Source of the DNA: an uncultured Eubacterium sp.
GTDB lineage: Bacteria > Bacillota > Clostridia > Lachnospirales > Lachnospiraceae
Assembly (NCBI GenBank): GCA_934358495.1
Contig: CAKRKO010000007.1
Coordinates: 1-55,892, forward strand
Reading direction: 5' to 3'
DNA length: 55,892 nucleotides
Shown here: positions 8,237 through 16,875 of the stretch, one piece after another
Numbering within the stretch: the first letter of the stretch is position 1
How the letters are laid out: each line of letters begins with the position of its first letter
Position numbers and translations under genes: made by a program
Notes under the pieces: generated by a model
Database searches by the model: none
The model's input: only the letters and a program-made list of their open reading frames with translations
What the model was told of the DNA's origin: nothing

Positions 8237-9071
8237 AGTTTATATTTATCCTTCTTCTTACAATAATATCTGCAATATCTGCAATCTTCTCTCCGGTATT
8301 TTCTTCCATCATTTTGATAAAACCTGCCATTTGATAAACCATTTCGTAACTATCCAAATTAAAGCAAACCATTCCCCTGACCATCGTCTCAACGTTTACC
8401 GTTTGTTGAATTATCTTTTCAAAAGGATGTAGCTCTTTGTTACGTGAATCAAATATATATGGCAATGCATAATATTTAGACACATTCCCCTTAGATAACA
8501 TACCTTTCTTATCACTATCAACCAACAATGGATACTCACCTTTAGCTTTCATTGCAGCTATCACAGTAACTGTATCTCGCGACATAGCTCTCAAAAAATG
8601 CTTTGTCAGATTAGGTCCATATATAAACTGATTTCCATAAATAATAAATACATTCTTTGTAAACTTGTGGTTTATCTCTGAACTAATTGTAAGATTGATA
8701 CCTTCAATTTGCATTGGCTTACATTTTCCTATTATCTCAATATTTTTTATTCCTACAAGTAAAAATTGTGATATTAAATATTCAATCATCGTTTTATTAT
8801 AGATAATAGTTTCTGCTGGAATAATATCATTCAGCACCAATACACCAATCCATTGATTTGTCTGTTCATGACCATACATTATACTTTCAATATCTGTATC
8901 CAATAAAATACATAATTGATTTAGTAATGATGTATCCGGAAAGGTAATTCCTCTTTCCCATTTTGATATAGCCTTATCACTAATACCCAATTTTTCAGCC
9001 AGAGAAGCTTGTGTAAATCCAGCAGATCTTCTTAATTTAGCTATTGTCTTACCTGTATTATTTAAATCCAT
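8235..9071 (-). CDS. XRE-family regulator fused to an RmlA-like domain
   Basis: Residues about 8-62 form a clear helix-turn-helix of the XRE/Cro type (GFTQASLAEKLGISDKAISKWERG). The remaining 200 residues resemble a sugar nucleotidyltransferase: IIYNKTMIEYLISQFLLVGI matches the RmlA stretch VYDKPMIYYPLTTLMMANI, and YGNQFIYGPNLTKHFL matches LGDNIFYGNGLGNML. The glycine-rich nucleotide loop GGSGTRL is absent and the metal-binding LGD is YGN, so catalysis is unlikely. A ligand-sensing role for a sugar nucleotide or sugar phosphate is plausible. It lies 17 bp after rmlA. The start follows AGGAG at slightly long spacing. I have no certain name for this architecture. Confidence 0.75.
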   Translation of the reverse strand: MDLNNTGKTIAKLRRSAGFTQASLAEKLGISDKAISKWERGITFPDTSLLNQLCILLDTDIESIMYGHEQTNQWIGVLVLNDIIPAETIIYNKTMIEYLISQFLLVGIKNIEIIGKCKPMQIEGINLTISSEINHKFTKNVFIIYGNQFIYGPNLTKHFLRAMSRDTVTVIAAMKAKGEYPLLVDSDKKGMLSKGNVSKYYALPYIFDSRNKELHPFEKIIQQTVNVETMVRGMVCFNLDSYEMVYQMAGFIKMMEENTGEKIADIADIIVRRRININ

Positions 9072-9088
9072 GCTTTCTCAAACTCCTG

Positions 9089-9973
9089 TTATCTCGGCAT
9101 TTTTCCATCAGCAACCTTCTTCAAATGTTTACCATATGGACTTTTTCCATACTTTTCAGCTGAATTTAATAATTGCTCCTTACTAATCATGTTATATCTA
9201 TATGCAATTTCTTCTGGTGATGCTACAATAATTCCTTGCATATTCTGAATTGTTTGAATGAAACCGGCAGCTTGCATTAAACTATCCATTGTTCCTGTAT
9301 CAAGCCAAGAAAATCCTCGTCCCATAATGTCACAATCCAATAAATTTTTTTCTAAATACACTTGATTAAGCGATGTAATCTCTAGTTCTCCTCGTGCACT
9401 TGGCAAAACACGTTTTGCCATTTCACTTACATTGCTAGGATAAAAATAAAGACCTGTTACCGCATAATTACTTTTGGGATTAACCGGCTTTTCCTCCAGG
9501 GAAAGTACTTTATAATCTTTATCAAATTCAACTACTCCAAAACGTTCTGGATCATTAACATAAAACCCAAATACAGATGCTCTCCCTGCTTCTGCTCTTT
9601 TAGCTGCATTTTTTAGCATATTTCCAAGACCATTCCCATAGAAAATATTATCTCCAAGAATCATTGCACATGCATCATTACCAATAAATTTTTCACCAAT
9701 AATAAATGCTTGTGCCAATCCCTCAGGCTTTGGTTGTACAGCGTAAGAAAGTTTAATACCAAATTGATGGCCATCACCTAATAGTGATTTAAAACGCGGT
9801 GTGTCCTCCGGTGTCGAAATAATAAGAATATCTCTAATATTTGCCATCATCAATGTAGTTAATGGATAATATATCATTGGTTTATCATATACCGGTAATA
9901 ATTGTTTTGATATAACCCTTGTTAACGGGTATAATCTGGTCCCAGATCCCCCTGCAAGAATAATTCCTTTCAT
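9089..9973 (-). CDS. rmlA: Glucose-1-phosphate thymidylyltransferase
   Basis: RmlA couples dTTP and glucose-1-phosphate to dTDP-glucose, the first step of the dTDP-deoxysugar pathway. The 294-aa protein is of normal length and shows GGSGTRLYPLT (8-18), KQLLPVYDKPMIYYPL (23-38), LGDNIFYG (106-113, metal ligand Asp108) and EEKP. The start follows GGGGTAGAATT. It comes four bases after the VioA-like aminotransferase stop and precedes the XRE-fusion regulator. Its partner RmlB is at the far end of the locus. Confidence 0.94.
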   Translation of the reverse strand: MKGIILAGGSGTRLYPLTRVISKQLLPVYDKPMIYYPLTTLMMANIRDILIISTPEDTPRFKSLLGDGHQFGIKLSYAVQPKPEGLAQAFIIGEKFIGNDACAMILGDNIFYGNGLGNMLKNAAKRAEAGRASVFGFYVNDPERFGVVEFDKDYKVLSLEEKPVNPKSNYAVTGLYFYPSNVSEMAKRVLPSARGELEITSLNQVYLEKNLLDCDIMGRGFSWLDTGTMDSLMQAAGFIQTIQNMQGIIVASPEEIAYRYNMISKEQLLNSAEKYGKSPYGKHLKKVADGKMPR

Positions 9974-9977
9974 AATT

Positions 9978-11093
9978 CTACCCCTTACAATTCAAAATAA
10001 TTTTACAAATCCGGTCAACATCTTCTAATGACAAATCTGCATATAACGGCAACGTTAGCACTCGCTTGCTCAAATGTAAAGCAACTGGTGTATGACTCGG
10101 ATCATACTTTCCATGGAAACAATCAAAAGTATTGGTCAGCGGATAAAAATATTTTCTGGCTCCAATTCCCTGTTTTGCCAATGCCTCCATCACTTCATTT
10201 CTGGTAGCACCAAATACATTTTCCTCAAAAATCACCGGAAAATATGCATAGTTTGATTTTACATCTTTCTGAATGGGATTCATCTGTAAACCGTCTACTC
10301 CTTCCAAATGGGACATATACCGCTCTACTACAGCTTTACGCTTTGCAATTTCTTCATCCACATGACGAAGATTACACAGTCCCATTGCTGCACAAAACTC
10401 ATTCATCTTGGCATTTGCACCAACTCCATCTATTGTTTCCGGTCCTCTGATACCAAAATTCTTCAGACGATATAATTCCAAGCCAAAATCCTGATCCGCA
10501 AAGCATGCTGCGCCCCCCTCTATGGTATTAAATACCTTTGTAGCATGAAAACTAAAGCAGGAAACATCTCCAAAGGAGCCAATTCCCTGCTGCTTATACT
10601 CAACACCAAATGTATGCGCTGCATCATATATAACCTTCAGTCCATACTTGTCCGCAATTTTCTGAATTTCTTCTACATCACAAATATTACCATATACATG
10701 TACCGGCATAATTGCACTTGTCTTATCATTGATCAATGACTCAATCTTTGTAACATCCATGGTAAAGTCTACCGGATTTACATCACAAAATATCGGTTCC
10801 AAACCATTTCTAACAATTGCATGTGTCGTAGATGCAAAAGTAAACGGTGTAGTAATCACTTCGCTTCCTTTGGGAAGATTTAATGCCTGTAAAGAAAGTT
10901 CCAGAGCCATATGACCGTTTGTAAACAGGTCAATGGATGGAACTTTCAAATAATTCACTAATTCAGTTTGCAGTTTTTTATGCTTGACTCCCATATTGGT
11001 TAACCAATGAGATTTCCAAATGTCTTTTATTTCATCTATGTATTCTTCATATTCTGGCATAGATGAACGTGTAACCAAAATTGTATTACTCAT
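9978..11093 (-). CDS. DegT/DnrJ/EryC1 aminotransferase, VioA-like
   Basis: This 371-aa PLP-dependent sugar aminotransferase has the DegT fold. The catalytic lysine lies in SFHATKVFNTIEGG (Lys186), the PLP-binding aspartate in VIYDAAHTFG (Asp157). The N-terminus (VTRSSMPEYEEY, then WLTNMG) resembles VioA, which converts dTDP-4-keto-6-deoxyglucose to dTDP-4-amino-4,6-dideoxyglucose (viosamine). The neighbouring rmlA, and rmlB in the same locus, supply that substrate. No VioB-like acetyltransferase is adjacent; an ATP-grasp ligase is three genes downstream. Assignment to VioA rather than another 4-aminotransferase is inferred from context and N-terminal similarity. Confidence 0.82.
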   Translation of the reverse strand: MSNTILVTRSSMPEYEEYIDEIKDIWKSHWLTNMGVKHKKLQTELVNYLKVPSIDLFTNGHMALELSLQALNLPKGSEVITTPFTFASTTHAIVRNGLEPIFCDVNPVDFTMDVTKIESLINDKTSAIMPVHVYGNICDVEEIQKIADKYGLKVIYDAAHTFGVEYKQQGIGSFGDVSCFSFHATKVFNTIEGGAACFADQDFGLELYRLKNFGIRGPETIDGVGANAKMNEFCAAMGLCNLRHVDEEIAKRKAVVERYMSHLEGVDGLQMNPIQKDVKSNYAYFPVIFEENVFGATRNEVMEALAKQGIGARKYFYPLTNTFDCFHGKYDPSHTPVALHLSKRVLTLPLYADLSLEDVDRICKIILNCKG

Positions 11094-11110
11094 TCTAGCT
11101 CCTTTTACCT

Positions 11111-11284
11111 TTAATTTTCATTCGTACATATTTTTATCTTTGTTACTAAATACTCCATATCTTCTATCGAATATCGTTGTTCTATTGGAATAGGTAAAAT
11201 ATTTTCTGCTAATTTATAAAGTCTCTTTAACATTATCAACATTTTCCTTAGATAATTCCAATGGATATAATCGAATATCTCCAT
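11111..11284 (-). pseudogene. Short remnant ORF, probable C-terminus of a lost enzyme
   Basis: An ATG three bases after the wecB stop opens a 57-aa frame whose last 33 residues look protein-like (LAENILPIPIEQRYSIEDME). In the overlapping frame the first part reads GDIRLYPLELSKENVDNVK before a stop. Joining the two through a single frameshift near 11210 gives a smoother sequence, which resembles the C-terminal tail of a DegT-like or other PLP enzyme. I read it as a frameshifted fragment left by gene loss rather than a working small protein. Confidence 0.4.
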
Positions 11285-11287
11285 ATA

Positions 11288-12415
11288 CTACTTAGCTATC
11301 CAAGGTTGGTATGTTTTTCCTTCCAGAATATCGGCGATTCTTTTGCATGCATTGCCATCACCATATGGATTACATGATTTGGCCATAGCATCATATACTT
11401 CTTTTTTTTCAAGAAGTTCTTTGAAATTTTTATATATTGACTCCTCACTTGTTCCAACTAATTTAAGAGTTCCAGCTTCTACACCTTCAGGTCTTTCCGT
11501 TGTATCTCTCATAACTAAAACAGGTCGTCCATATGATGGAACTTCCTCCTGTATTCCACCAGAATCTGTCAAGCAAAGATGACATCTTGCTTCAAAATTA
11601 TGGCAATCAAATACCTCAATCGGCTCTATAATGTGAATTCTATCACATCCTCCTAGTTCCTCTTCAGCAGCTTTCCTAACTATTGGATTCATATGTATTG
11701 GATATATAGCTTTACATTCTGGATGTTCATTCAACACACGACGAATAGCTCGAAACATATTATGCATTGGTTCACCCAGATTTTCTCTTCTATGTGCAGT
11801 AATAAAAATTAATTTTCCATCTCCCACCCATTCAAGTTCCGGATGTGAATACTCCGATTTTACTGTATGGTGCATTGCATCAATAACAGTATTTCCTGTT
11901 ATATATATTGTACTCGGGTCTTTACCTTCACTAATTAAATTGTTTGCCGCCATTTGTGTCGGTGCAAAATTATATTGAGAAATAATTCCAACCGCCTGAC
12001 GATTAAATTCTTCTGGATATGGTGAATAAATATTATATGTTCGAAGCCCAGCTTCCACATGTCCAACTGGAATTTGAAGGTAAAAACATGCTAATGCCGT
12101 TACAAAAGTTGTTGAAGTATCTCCATGAACCAAGACTATATCTGGCTTTGCATTTTCAAGTACCTTTTTTATTTTTTCAAGAATATTAGTAGTTATATCA
12201 AACAACGTTTGTCCTTGCTTCATAATTGAAAGATCATAATCTGGTTTAATATTGAATGTATTAAGAACTTGATCTAACATCTGTCTATGTTGTCCAGTCA
12301 CACAAACTAAAGTCTCAATAAATTTTCTAGTTTTTAATTCATTGACTAATGGACACATTTTTATTGCTTCTGGTCTAGTACCAAAAACAAGCATTATTCT
12401 TTTTCTTTTCTTCAT
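11288..12415 (-). CDS. wecB: UDP-N-acetylglucosamine 2-epimerase (non-hydrolysing)
   Basis: WecB interconverts UDP-GlcNAc and UDP-ManNAc. The 375-aa protein has the family pattern: LVFGTRPEAIKMCPL (9-23), GQHRQMLDQVL, VHGDTSTTF, GHVEAGLRT, PYPEEFNRQ, TAHRREN and DSGGIQEE. Its ATG overlaps the flippase stop by four bases, so translation is coupled. No UDP-ManNAc dehydrogenase (WecC) is visible, so ManNAc itself is the likely building block, unless wecC lies elsewhere. DNA is AT-rich like the cassette. Confidence 0.93.
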   Translation of the reverse strand: MKKRKRIMLVFGTRPEAIKMCPLVNELKTRKFIETLVCVTGQHRQMLDQVLNTFNIKPDYDLSIMKQGQTLFDITTNILEKIKKVLENAKPDIVLVHGDTSTTFVTALACFYLQIPVGHVEAGLRTYNIYSPYPEEFNRQAVGIISQYNFAPTQMAANNLISEGKDPSTIYITGNTVIDAMHHTVKSEYSHPELEWVGDGKLIFITAHRRENLGEPMHNMFRAIRRVLNEHPECKAIYPIHMNPIVRKAAEEELGGCDRIHIIEPIEVFDCHNFEARCHLCLTDSGGIQEEVPSYGRPVLVMRDTTERPEGVEAGTLKLVGTSEESIYKNFKELLEKKEVYDAMAKSCNPYGDGNACKRIADILEGKTYQPWIAK

Positions 12416-13863
12416 TTAATTATCCTCTTTCTTACAACCGTAGATTTCATAATAGACAAAACATAACTAAAAGAACTATTTTTTGTCAAACGTGACAGTA
12501 ATATATAAACGAACGCACCAATTACTATTTGTAAAGCAAGAATTATCCCATTTTTCAAGTGCAATTCGCCTATACTGTATACAATAATTCCCATAATAAT
12601 TCCCATCAAACCATTTGGAAGAATATCTAATAATTGTTGCTTGTAAGTATATTTTAAGGTTTCTCTATTCGGACGTGAATTTACAACCTGACTAAAAATA
12701 CTGCATCCCAACATTCCATATGCAATTATGAGTGTTCCAAATTTCATCGTAAAAACTAGTACCATGACACTAAACACATCTTTGATAATTTCTAATTTTA
12801 ATAGTACATTACTTCTCCCAGTAGCTTTAATGGCGTTAAGATTTGCAGTTTGTATTGGATAAAAAAAGAAACTAACACAAAAGATTCTCAAATATGGCAC
12901 ACAAGGAAGCCATTTGTCTGTTAAAATTAAACTTACTATAGTATCTGCGCAAGCAAACAATCCCATCATAAGTGGAGCCATTATATATGTGCTTACTTTT
13001 ATTGATTGTCTTGTCATTTCCCTAACTCTACTATAATTATCCTGTTCATTTGACAATGTAGGAAATAAAACACTGTCTATCGATGTATTAATATTAGATA
13101 CAATCAAATCTGGAAATTGTCTTCCTCTATTATAAAATGCTAAATCTTCTGATGAATATATTTTTCCTATTATGAGTTGTCGTAACTGACCATTTACTGT
13201 AGCAATTAAATTAGCAACTAACATCTTCCATCCAAATGCAAAAAGCCCTTTTAATCTTCTAATCGAAAATGCTTTAATAGGTCTCCATTTAACTGTAATC
13301 CATAAAATCATAGTATCAACACTTGTATTAAATAACATTTGTCCAACTAACGCCCACACTCCATATCCTAAATAGGCAAGAGCAATTCCAACTACTGCTG
13401 CTCCTAACGTTCCTCCAAGTGTTGCGAAAAAAAATCTTTTAAACAACATATTTCTCGATACATATGCCTGTTGTACATTTTTGACCCCTGAAATAACAAT
13501 TATCAAACTTACCACCCTAATAACAGCTGTAAGATCTGGCATCTTATAAAATGTAGCAATAATAGGAGCCACAAAAAAAACTATCGCATACATAATTATG
13601 CATGCGATCAAGTTAAAATAAAATACGGTAGAAAAATCTGTATCATCCGCATCTTTTTTTTGAATTAACGCTGTGGCAAATCCACCATCCACAAAAACCT
13701 GCAACACTGTTGTTATAACAGTGACTAATGCAACAACACCATACACTGTAGGATCTAATAATCTCGCTAATATTATAGATACAAATAATGTAACCAACTG
13801 GGCACCACATCTTTCTAAGAAGCGCCATATTAAATTTGAAAGTACATTTTGTCTAGTAGTCAT
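12412..13863 (-). CDS. Wzx-type polysaccharide flippase
   Basis: This 483-aa MOP-superfamily exporter has about 12-14 predicted membrane helices. The start is typical of the Wzx/WzxC group: GAQLVTLFVSIILARLLDP, then YGVVALVTVITTVLQVFVDGGF and ALIQKK. Its role is to flip undecaprenyl-diphosphate-linked repeat units across the membrane for polymerisation. It lies between the GT2 gene and wecB. Together with the Wzy-like protein (15603) and the Wzz-like protein (27064) it indicates a Wzy-dependent capsule pathway. Confidence 0.88.
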   Translation of the reverse strand: MTTRQNVLSNLIWRFLERCGAQLVTLFVSIILARLLDPTVYGVVALVTVITTVLQVFVDGGFATALIQKKDADDTDFSTVFYFNLIACIIMYAIVFFVAPIIATFYKMPDLTAVIRVVSLIIVISGVKNVQQAYVSRNMLFKRFFFATLGGTLGAAVVGIALAYLGYGVWALVGQMLFNTSVDTMILWITVKWRPIKAFSIRRLKGLFAFGWKMLVANLIATVNGQLRQLIIGKIYSSEDLAFYNRGRQFPDLIVSNINTSIDSVLFPTLSNEQDNYSRVREMTRQSIKVSTYIMAPLMMGLFACADTIVSLILTDKWLPCVPYLRIFCVSFFFYPIQTANLNAIKATGRSNVLLKLEIIKDVFSVMVLVFTMKFGTLIIAYGMLGCSIFSQVVNSRPNRETLKYTYKQQLLDILPNGLMGIIMGIIVYSIGELHLKNGIILALQIVIGAFVYILLSRLTKNSSFSYVLSIMKSTVVRKRIIK

Positions 13864-13889
13864 AAAGGTAATCCTCTCAAAAATATTCT

Positions 13890-14837
13890 TTATAAAAAAT
13901 CATGCTTTTCAAATATTTTATTTATCACAGTTGGAAATAAAATACCTATTCTCACTAATATTTTTCTTTTCATAGTCAAAGTATTAAAATATTTATGGTC
14001 AATTATTTTTTTATATTCCCCTTTTGATATTAAAATATCAAATATATATTCATCGATTTTATCATATACATGTTCATGGTATCTACCATTGTAATATTGA
14101 TCAAAATCCACCAAAAAACTAATCATACTTTCATCATGATTTATTCTCAATTTTTTATTCCGATATACACGATTTGTCCATGAACCATCTGAAGCAACCC
14201 TATGTCTAGCCATAATTCTATCAATATAATGAATCTCACCCAAAGTAGCTGCATATAATAGTACTGTATAATCTCCTACCCCTCTATTATGATATATTTC
14301 TGGCTTGTTTATCACACATTCTCTACGAAACATCTGTGATGCAAGCTGTGTTGGATTATCATATTTTATTGCTTTTTGAATAGATATTTCACCATCTCTA
14401 CTAAGTGTATGAATTTCTTCAATCTGCTTTTCTGTATTAGCTTCAATGTTTTCATATGCATGACAACACATTGAGCATCTAGGGTTAGCTTCCATATAAT
14501 CATACAAAACTTGAAGCTTATTCGAATCTGTCCAATAATCATCCCCTTCACAATAAGCAATATATTTTCCCCTCATTAATGGATATACATATTTTGTTAC
14601 AAAAGGTATTTTTTGGCTATACTGGTTTTCTTTTTGAAAAATCGGTATTATAAAATCATATTTTTCTGCATATTCCTTAATTATTTCTGTTGTTCTATCG
14701 GTTGAAGCATCATCATGAATGATTACTTCGAATTTAAAATTTGTTTTCTGCATTACAAATCCATCTAACGCTTTTTGTATATATTTTTCATGATTATATG
14801 TAATACATTGAATCGAAACCATCACTTCATCATTCAT
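13890..14837 (-). CDS. Family 2 glycosyltransferase (GT-A)
   Basis: The 315-aa protein is a GT-A fold inverting transferase. It begins VSIQCITYNHEKYIQKAL and shows the nucleotide-binding DDASTD (42-47) and the acceptor/metal region YCEGDDYW (about 93-100) typical of GT2. It should add one sugar to the lipid-linked repeat unit on the inner membrane face. Its ribosome site GGGAGG lies inside the last codons of the acyltransferase gene upstream, so the two are translationally coupled. Donor and linkage cannot be read. Confidence 0.87.
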   Translation of the reverse strand: MNDEVMVSIQCITYNHEKYIQKALDGFVMQKTNFKFEVIIHDDASTDRTTEIIKEYAEKYDFIIPIFQKENQYSQKIPFVTKYVYPLMRGKYIAYCEGDDYWTDSNKLQVLYDYMEANPRCSMCCHAYENIEANTEKQIEEIHTLSRDGEISIQKAIKYDNPTQLASQMFRRECVINKPEIYHNRGVGDYTVLLYAATLGEIHYIDRIMARHRVASDGSWTNRVYRNKKLRINHDESMISFLVDFDQYYNGRYHEHVYDKIDEYIFDILISKGEYKKIIDHKYFNTLTMKRKILVRIGILFPTVINKIFEKHDFL

Positions 14838-14840
14838 TAA

Positions 14841-15509
14841 TTAAACCTCCCAATTTACATCTTGTTTAATTATCTTTGCTGGATATCCACCAATAATTGT
14901 ATTTGTCCTACTGAACTTCTTCGTCAAACAACTATTCATAGCAACAACACTATTTGTGGGAATCTCCGTACCTTTTAATATTTTAACATCCTGTCCTATC
15001 CATACGTGATTTCCTACACTTACTTTTTCACTCAAATTAATTCTTTCCCCATTTTGAAAAATGGGATGTCCATCGCAATCTCTAATATGTACATTCCATC
15101 CTAATACACACCGATTTCCAAACAAAATATCTTTAGCACAAATCATCGACAAATTACAATTACTATAAAAATCTTTTCCAAATGTAATTTTTCCAGTATT
15201 TCTAATTAATATTCCTCTTGAAATAGATGCCTTTCCACAAAAAGTCATTTTTGAACTTCTCTTTAACACTAAGCAACCTTTTTGATCATGTGCTACTCCA
15301 TCAGCTCCTTCAATTCCAATTTTCACAGAAAATGTTTTTGCCTTTTCCGGTACAACTATCACACCTTTATGAATTTCCGCTACTTTAACCTTCCTACTAA
15401 TTAAAATTGGTAGTCTCAACGCTTGTTTAAATTCAAATACTTTACAATTTATCCATATTGTTTTTGGCAAATCCAATAAATGTTTGAATAAAAATATTAT
15501 ATAATTCAT
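14841..15509 (-). CDS. Left-handed beta-helix acyltransferase-like protein
   Basis: The 222-aa product has hexapeptide-repeat features in its second half: ISRGILIRNTGKITFGKDFYSNCNL, then GNRCVLGWNVHIRD, VSVGNHVWIGQDVKILKG, IPTNSVVAMNS and the closing GYPAKIIK. This is the WbbJ/CysE-like O-acetyltransferase fold, with the active-site His probably in NVHIRDCDGHP. It probably O- or N-acetylates a sugar of the repeat unit. The N-terminal 60 residues are basic and hydrophobic and could lie against the membrane. It is not of the PglD type, which uses a separate UDP-sugar-binding domain. Confidence 0.8.
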   Translation of the reverse strand: MNYIIFLFKHLLDLPKTIWINCKVFEFKQALRLPILISRKVKVAEIHKGVIVVPEKAKTFSVKIGIEGADGVAHDQKGCLVLKRSSKMTFCGKASISRGILIRNTGKITFGKDFYSNCNLSMICAKDILFGNRCVLGWNVHIRDCDGHPIFQNGERINLSEKVSVGNHVWIGQDVKILKGTEIPTNSVVAMNSCLTKKFSRTNTIIGGYPAKIIKQDVNWEV

Positions 15510-15602
15510 TAATCATTCCTTCTTATTATTCTAAATACTTACTAAAATATTAAGCATTTCTTTCCCATCTCCAATTATTACTCCATCATAATGCCATTCA
15601 TA

Positions 15603-16865
15603 TCAAATAATACCACTTGATAAAACAATTGACTTATCTTTATTTTTTTCTGGCAAAATAATACATGCAGTAAGTAAAAAGAAAAATGTATAATTATACC
15701 ATGAGTAATCTACTGCCATAATTAACACAAAAATATAAAAAAATATTTTATTTTCCTTTGCAATTCTTTTATACAGATTTATTAACAAAACTATAAATGT
15801 AAAAATTCCAACTAATCCATGATCCAATATTAAAGTCACGAATACATTGCTATAAGAAAACACATTGAAATAATTTGCAAATTGGGATGCTCCAACACCA
15901 ATTAATTTCTGCATAAAAGAATACTCAGGAAACTTACCAATAAATCCCGTTAATCGATATCTAGTGCTTCCCATTCGTTCACTATTCAAATCTGACGAAA
16001 TTGATAGCACTCTTTTTTGTAAATAGTGAACAAGAGATTCGACAGAAGCATTTTTCAAAGACAATATAATAATAAGAATCACGGCACAAATAATAACAGT
16101 AATTAGTTTATACATATTTTTATTATCTATCCCTAATTGTCTATTTTTCAATATTACATACAAAGTAATTAGTAATAATCCAACAATAGCAACCAAAGAT
16201 GCTGTACAACACATTGCAACTGCAATGACCATGGCTTTAATGAATTTATTATTTTTCATTGCCGATATATATCCAACCATCAAATAAATTCCCGCATATG
16301 ATGCTTCTTGGAAAAGTCCATTCGGTCGTACATCAAAAGTATTAACATCTATGTAGCCTGACCAATGCTCCCCTGTTGCTAAATTCAAAAACGGAATTTT
16401 TCCATCCCATGCAACTGTCCCCATATTTCCCATAATAAATTGGTAAATTACTACTATTGCAGATATAATACACAAACACTCTACACATTTAAAAAACATA
16501 TTTCTACATGGTGTTTTCCATATATATGCAAATAGAACTGCATAAACTAACTCAATAATCAAATTTTTTAGTGTCACACCTAAACTTAAGGATGCATTTG
16601 CAGGCAATCCCAACGCCAAAATACTGAAAATAAAAAAAGGTATTATCCATTTTATACAAAAATCAAACTTTCCATCCAAAGAAGTCGATTTACAGAAACA
16701 CAACGCTCCCATTAATATTAAAAATACATCCATTACTTTAATTGTAATGCCACTTCCTATTTCTAAAAATGCATATGGATCTAATATAGGAGCAATAGCC
16801 AAAAATATTGATATAAAAAAAGTAAACGATATCTTAAGTTGAAATCTTTTCTTTGTTCCTGTCAT
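15603..16865 (-). CDS. O-antigen ligase/polymerase-like membrane protein (Wzy candidate)
   Basis: This 420-aa protein has about 10-11 hydrophobic helices and a long extracytoplasmic loop near residues 275-330, which includes RMGSTRYRLTGFIGKF and GVGASQFANYF. This is the layout of Wzy/WaaL proteins. The stretch VRPNGLFQEASYAGIYLMVGY is also typical. It would polymerise flipped repeat units on the outer face. Sequence is very AT-rich and lineage-specific, as expected for Wzy. The next 93 bp downstream carry no complete gene, only a short frame (see findings). Confidence 0.78.
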   Translation of the reverse strand: MTGTKKRFQLKISFTFFISIFLAIAPILDPYAFLEIGSGITIKVMDVFLILMGALCFCKSTSLDGKFDFCIKWIIPFFIFSILALGLPANASLSLGVTLKNLIIELVYAVLFAYIWKTPCRNMFFKCVECLCIISAIVVIYQFIMGNMGTVAWDGKIPFLNLATGEHWSGYIDVNTFDVRPNGLFQEASYAGIYLMVGYISAMKNNKFIKAMVIAVAMCCTASLVAIVGLLLITLYVILKNRQLGIDNKNMYKLITVIICAVILIIILSLKNASVESLVHYLQKRVLSISSDLNSERMGSTRYRLTGFIGKFPEYSFMQKLIGVGASQFANYFNVFSYSNVFVTLILDHGLVGIFTFIVLLINLYKRIAKENKIFFYIFVLIMAVDYSWYNYTFFFLLTACIILPEKNKDKSIVLSSGII

Positions 16866-16875
16866 TAATTTTTCC

